Shown here: piece after piece, positions 6,050-8,507 of the stretch
Position numbering within the stretch: position 1 is the stretch's first letter
Layout: each line of letters opens with the position of its first letter
Source: Verrucomicrobiales bacterium
Lineage (GTDB): Bacteria > Verrucomicrobiota > Verrucomicrobiia > Verrucomicrobiales > Akkermansiaceae
DNA length: 8,507 bases
Direction of reading: 5' to 3'
Assembly: GCA_003527555.1 (NCBI GenBank)
Contig: DPWT01000005.1
Coordinates: forward strand, 1-8,507
The notes under the pieces: generated by a model
Database searches by the model: none
Told to the model about the DNA's origin: nothing
What the model saw: the letters and a program-made list of their open reading frames with translations, nothing else
Translations under genes and position numbers: made by a program

Positions 6050-8507
6050 GAGATGGTCACCTTGACGGGCTCACCCCATGTCCGGGCAATAGGGCGGGCG
6101 GTGACAACAATTTCACCTTCTTCACCCGTTGGTGCAACAATTGCCAGAGCCATACCGTTGAAGGCTCTAACGGATCGCGACTGGAAGCTTTCGTGGCTGA
6201 GCGGATCGCCATTACCGGTCGCGATGATACGACCGGGTCCTTTGACACTGAGGGTCATCCAGTTGTTTGCTTTCGGGCAGAAATTGCCATCTTTATCCTG
6301 AAGGCGCACGGTGATATATGAGAGGTCTTTACCCTTGAGGTTGAAGACGGTTTTATCAGCATCGAGGGAAATTTGAGCAACGGAGCCGGCGGTGCGTTTC
6401 GTTGTGGTGGCGACTACTTTGCCGTCTTTGGTTGCCACAGCTTTCAGCTCCCCGGGGGCGTAGGGGACGAGCCACTGCATGTGCATGTCGTGTTCCTTGG
6501 TGAAGGTTCTAACGCCCAGTGATTTTCCATTGAGGAAAAGCTCCACGCTATCGCAGTTTGTGTAGCACCAGACCGGAACAATGGTGCCTTCCTTGCCGGG
6601 CATCGTCCAGTGGGGCAGCATGTGAACCATCGGCTTTTCCGTCCACTGGCTCTGGTAGAAATAGTAAGTATCTTTTGGGAAGTTACAGATGTCGATGATA
6701 CCAAAATTTCCAATCACGCGCGGCCAGCCGCCTGACTCGCCGATGTAGTCGAATCCTGTCCAGCGGAACTCACCAAAGAAGTAGGGGAGGTTTTTGGTGA
6801 GTCGCCAAGAGTCGCGGCCAGTAATTCTAACACCTGCGTTGTCATAGGATGATTCATACCATGGGTTTGTTTCGGGAAATACCTCTTTTTTAACGAGTGG
6901 GGTGGGTTGGTATTTTCTGATACGGAACTTTCCGTTTGTCCGGTATTCGCCACGGGTCTGTAATGTGTGAGGCACCTCGGAGGCATACATCAGCCGGTCG
7001 GGGAATTTCTTTTTGTCGTTCTCATACTCGTAGCAAGAGTTGCCACCACCATTGTAACCGACGACATCGAGAAGCTGGAGGAAGCCGGTTTTATTCGCAC
7101 CGATGGTGAAATTGCAGCCCACGGTGACGAGCCGTGTAGGGTCGTGTTTGTGGCAGAGGTCTTGTAGCCATTTAACGGTTTCGAGCTCGCCGTATTTCTG
7201 TGCTTCGGGGACTTCGTTACCGACGCTCCACATTACGACACATGGATTGTTGCGGTCGCGGCGGATGTGATCGATGAGGTCTTTTTCCGCCCACTTATCG
7301 AAGTAGAGGTGGTAGCCTTTGGATGCTTTTCCTTTGTTGTTTTTACTGGAAACGAGCGTGCCGTCCTCAAAGAACCAGCCACGGCGCCACTCGTCGAAAG
7401 TTTCGTTGATCACAAGGAATCCCATCCGGTTGCAGAAATCGAGAAGCTCGGGGCATGATGGGTTATGCGCGGTGCGGATTGCGTTGCAGCCCATCTCCTT
7501 AAGCATGCGTAGGCGTCTTTCAAGTGCCTGGTCCCAGAGGGCGGCGCCGAGTGGTCCAAGGTCGTGGTGGTTACACACGCCTTTCATGATGGTGTTTTTA
7601 CCATTCACAATCAGACCTTGCTTGGCATCGATGACGATGGTGCGGAATCCGAGCGGGCTTTCATAGCGGTCGATGATCGTGTTGCCATCGCGCAGCTCGG
7701 TAACAACGGTGTACATGTTTGGCGAGTCGGGTGACCAAAGTGCTGGTTTAGCGACACTGAACTGCTGGTTGATGATTTGTTCTTTTCCTGAGGCCAGATT
7801 TAGTTTGTCACCTTGTGAGGCGACTTTTGACCCCTCGGAGTCGATGACTGACTGAATGACGTGGATTGATTTTTCCTGTTTGTATTCGTTACGAATGGTT
7901 GTGCGGATAGAGACCTTGGCGCGCTCGGGAGTAATTTCAGGGGTGCTGACTTGGGTGCCCCAGTGGGCGACATGTAATTTGTCCGTGATGGTGAGCCAGA
8001 CGTGGCGGTAGATACCTGATCCGGTGTACCAGCGTGTCGATTGCTGGAGTGAGTTGTCGACACGCACGGAGAGGATGTTGTCGCCATTGGGGTCGAGGTG
8101 TGGAGTCAGGTCGTATTGCACACCGGTGTAGCCGTATGGTCGCTTACCGAGCCGGTGGCCATTGATCCAGACCTCGCCGTTCATGTAGATGCCGTCGAAC
8201 TCGACGAAGACTTTTTTCCCGCTGACGCCTGCGGGCGTTTTGAAGACTTTTCGATACCAGCCGATGCCGCATGGCAGATAACCACCCTGTGCTTTGCTGA
8301 CGTTATTTGCATCAAACGGCCCCTCGATACTCCAGTCGTGCGGCAGGTTGAGTGTTCTCCATGTCGAGTGATCGTAGTCCATTGCCTCAGCTCCTTTTGC
8401 GTCGTGTTTAAGAAACAACCAATCAGCATCGAAACTCTCGCGCACGCGTGGTGGGGAGCCAGCGGATTCTGCGGCTACATGAGAATAGATGGAGCAGAAA
8501 ACGAGTA
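6040..8507 (-). CDS. Secreted GH2 beta-galactosidase-like glycosidase, 5' end outside window
   Basis: Glycoside hydrolase family 2 enzyme that would remove beta-linked sugars (most likely galactose) from oligosaccharides. The frame runs open past the right edge. A GTG at 8445 is possible but not the real start: the 20 codons upstream read LVFCSIYSHVAAES and on, the end of a Sec signal peptide. Numbering from that GTG (801 residues): sugar-binding jelly roll about 25-155 (LPHDWSIEGPF 34-44, GWYRKVF 62-68), immunoglobulin-like domain about 165-270, and TIM barrel about 275-575. The acid/base is E411 in WSVGNE and the likely nucleophile is E490 in YASE; RTAHNPS is at 324-330, WTGFDYIGE at 562-570. 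A DUF4982-like domain follows (PHW 611-613, VELFLNGKSLG 634-644), then a C-terminal Ig-like domain. All catalytic residues are present. It is upstream in the leftward cluster. Specificity (galactosidase, glucuronidase or other GH2 activity) is uncertain. Confidence 0.92.
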   Translation of the reverse strand, partial: LVFCSIYSHVAAESAGSPPRVRESFDADWLFLKHDAKGAEAMDYDHSTWRTLNLPHDWSIEGPFDANNVSKAQGGYLPCGIGWYRKVFKTPAGVSGKKVFVEFDGIYMNGEVWINGHRLGKRPYGYTGVQYDLTPHLDPNGDNILSVRVDNSLQQSTRWYTGSGIYRHVWLTITDKLHVAHWGTQVSTPEITPERAKVSIRTTIRNEYKQEKSIHVIQSVIDSEGSKVASQGDKLNLASGKEQIINQQFSVAKPALWSPDSPNMYTVVTELRDGNTIIDRYESPLGFRTIVIDAKQGLIVNGKNTIMKGVCNHHDLGPLGAALWDQALERRLRMLKEMGCNAIRTAHNPSCPELLDFCNRMGFLVINETFDEWRRGWFFEDGTLVSSKNNKGKASKGYHLYFDKWAEKDLIDHIRRDRNNPCVVMWSVGNEVPEAQKYGELETVKWLQDLCHKHDPTRLVTVGCNFTIGANKTGFLQLLDVVGYNGGGNSCYEYENDKKKFPDRLMYASEVPHTLQTRGEYRTNGKFRIRKYQPTPLVKKEVFPETNPWYESSYDNAGVRITGRDSWRLTKNLPYFFGEFRWTGFDYIGESGGWPRVIGNFGIIDICNFPKDTYYFYQSQWTEKPMVHMLPHWTMPGKEGTIVPVWCYTNCDSVELFLNGKSLGVRTFTKEHDMHMQWLVPYAPGELKAVATKDGKVVATTTKRTAGSVAQISLDADKTVFNLKGKDLSYITVRLQDKDGNFCPKANNWMTLSVKGPGRIIATGNGDPLSHESFQSRSVRAFNGMALAIVAPTGEEGEIVVTARPIARTWGEPVKVTISAK

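Noticed and set aside
5966..6301. 111-codon open frame on the plus strand
   Set aside because: Mostly antisense to the 3' end of the GH2 gene, with no motif or start signal.
1..8507. CRISPR arrays, insertion sequences, tRNA or rRNA genes, defence systems
   Set aside because: No regularly spaced repeats, transposase motifs, RNA gene landmarks or defence-protein motifs were seen on either strand.

Overview
The window carries five protein-coding genes of a polysaccharide-degrading bacterium. The combination of Tat-exported Gfo/Idh/MocA oxidoreductases (two copies), an S1-type formylglycine sulfatase and a secreted GH2 beta-galactosidase-like enzyme carrying a DUF4982-like domain is typical of marine or sediment Verrucomicrobiota, and also of Planctomycetota and Lentisphaerota. 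I infer one of these (Verrucomicrobiota first) from gene content and protein style only; there is no rRNA or other marker gene to prove it.

Layout: bases 1-624 hold no gene I can support, only a small perfect hairpin and an unconvincing open frame. Bases 625-2028 (+) encode a Tat-exported Gfo/Idh/MocA oxidoreductase. Bases 2029-2168 separate two convergent genes and hold an imperfect hairpin followed by a strong 11-bp stem, best read as a shared terminator. Everything after that is on the minus strand and is transcribed from right to left: GH2 glycosidase (from beyond the right edge to 6040), a SpeE-like class I methyltransferase-fold protein (5962-5270), an S1 sulfatase (5258-3621) and a second Tat-exported Gfo/Idh/MocA oxidoreductase (3542-2169). 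The gaps are 77, 11 and 78 bases, so the set may be one operon with an extra internal promoter before the last gene.

How the genes may work together (inference): the GH2 enzyme and the sulfatase carry Sec-type signal peptides and would remove sugar residues and sulfate esters from a sulfated glycan outside the cytoplasm. The two Tat-exported oxidoreductases would act on the released sugars or derivatives in the same compartment, having folded around their nucleotide cofactor before export. The methyltransferase-like protein has no signal peptide and no obvious place in this pathway. The sulfatase needs a formylglycine-generating enzyme encoded elsewhere.

No mobile element, CRISPR array, tRNA, rRNA or recognisable riboswitch was seen. 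I found no convincing new defence or mobile system. The points most worth a second look are the altered nucleotide-binding motif of the second oxidoreductase, the SpeE-like protein that lacks the aminopropyltransferase signature, the palindrome at a candidate promoter, and the GH2 gene, whose true start lies outside the window.
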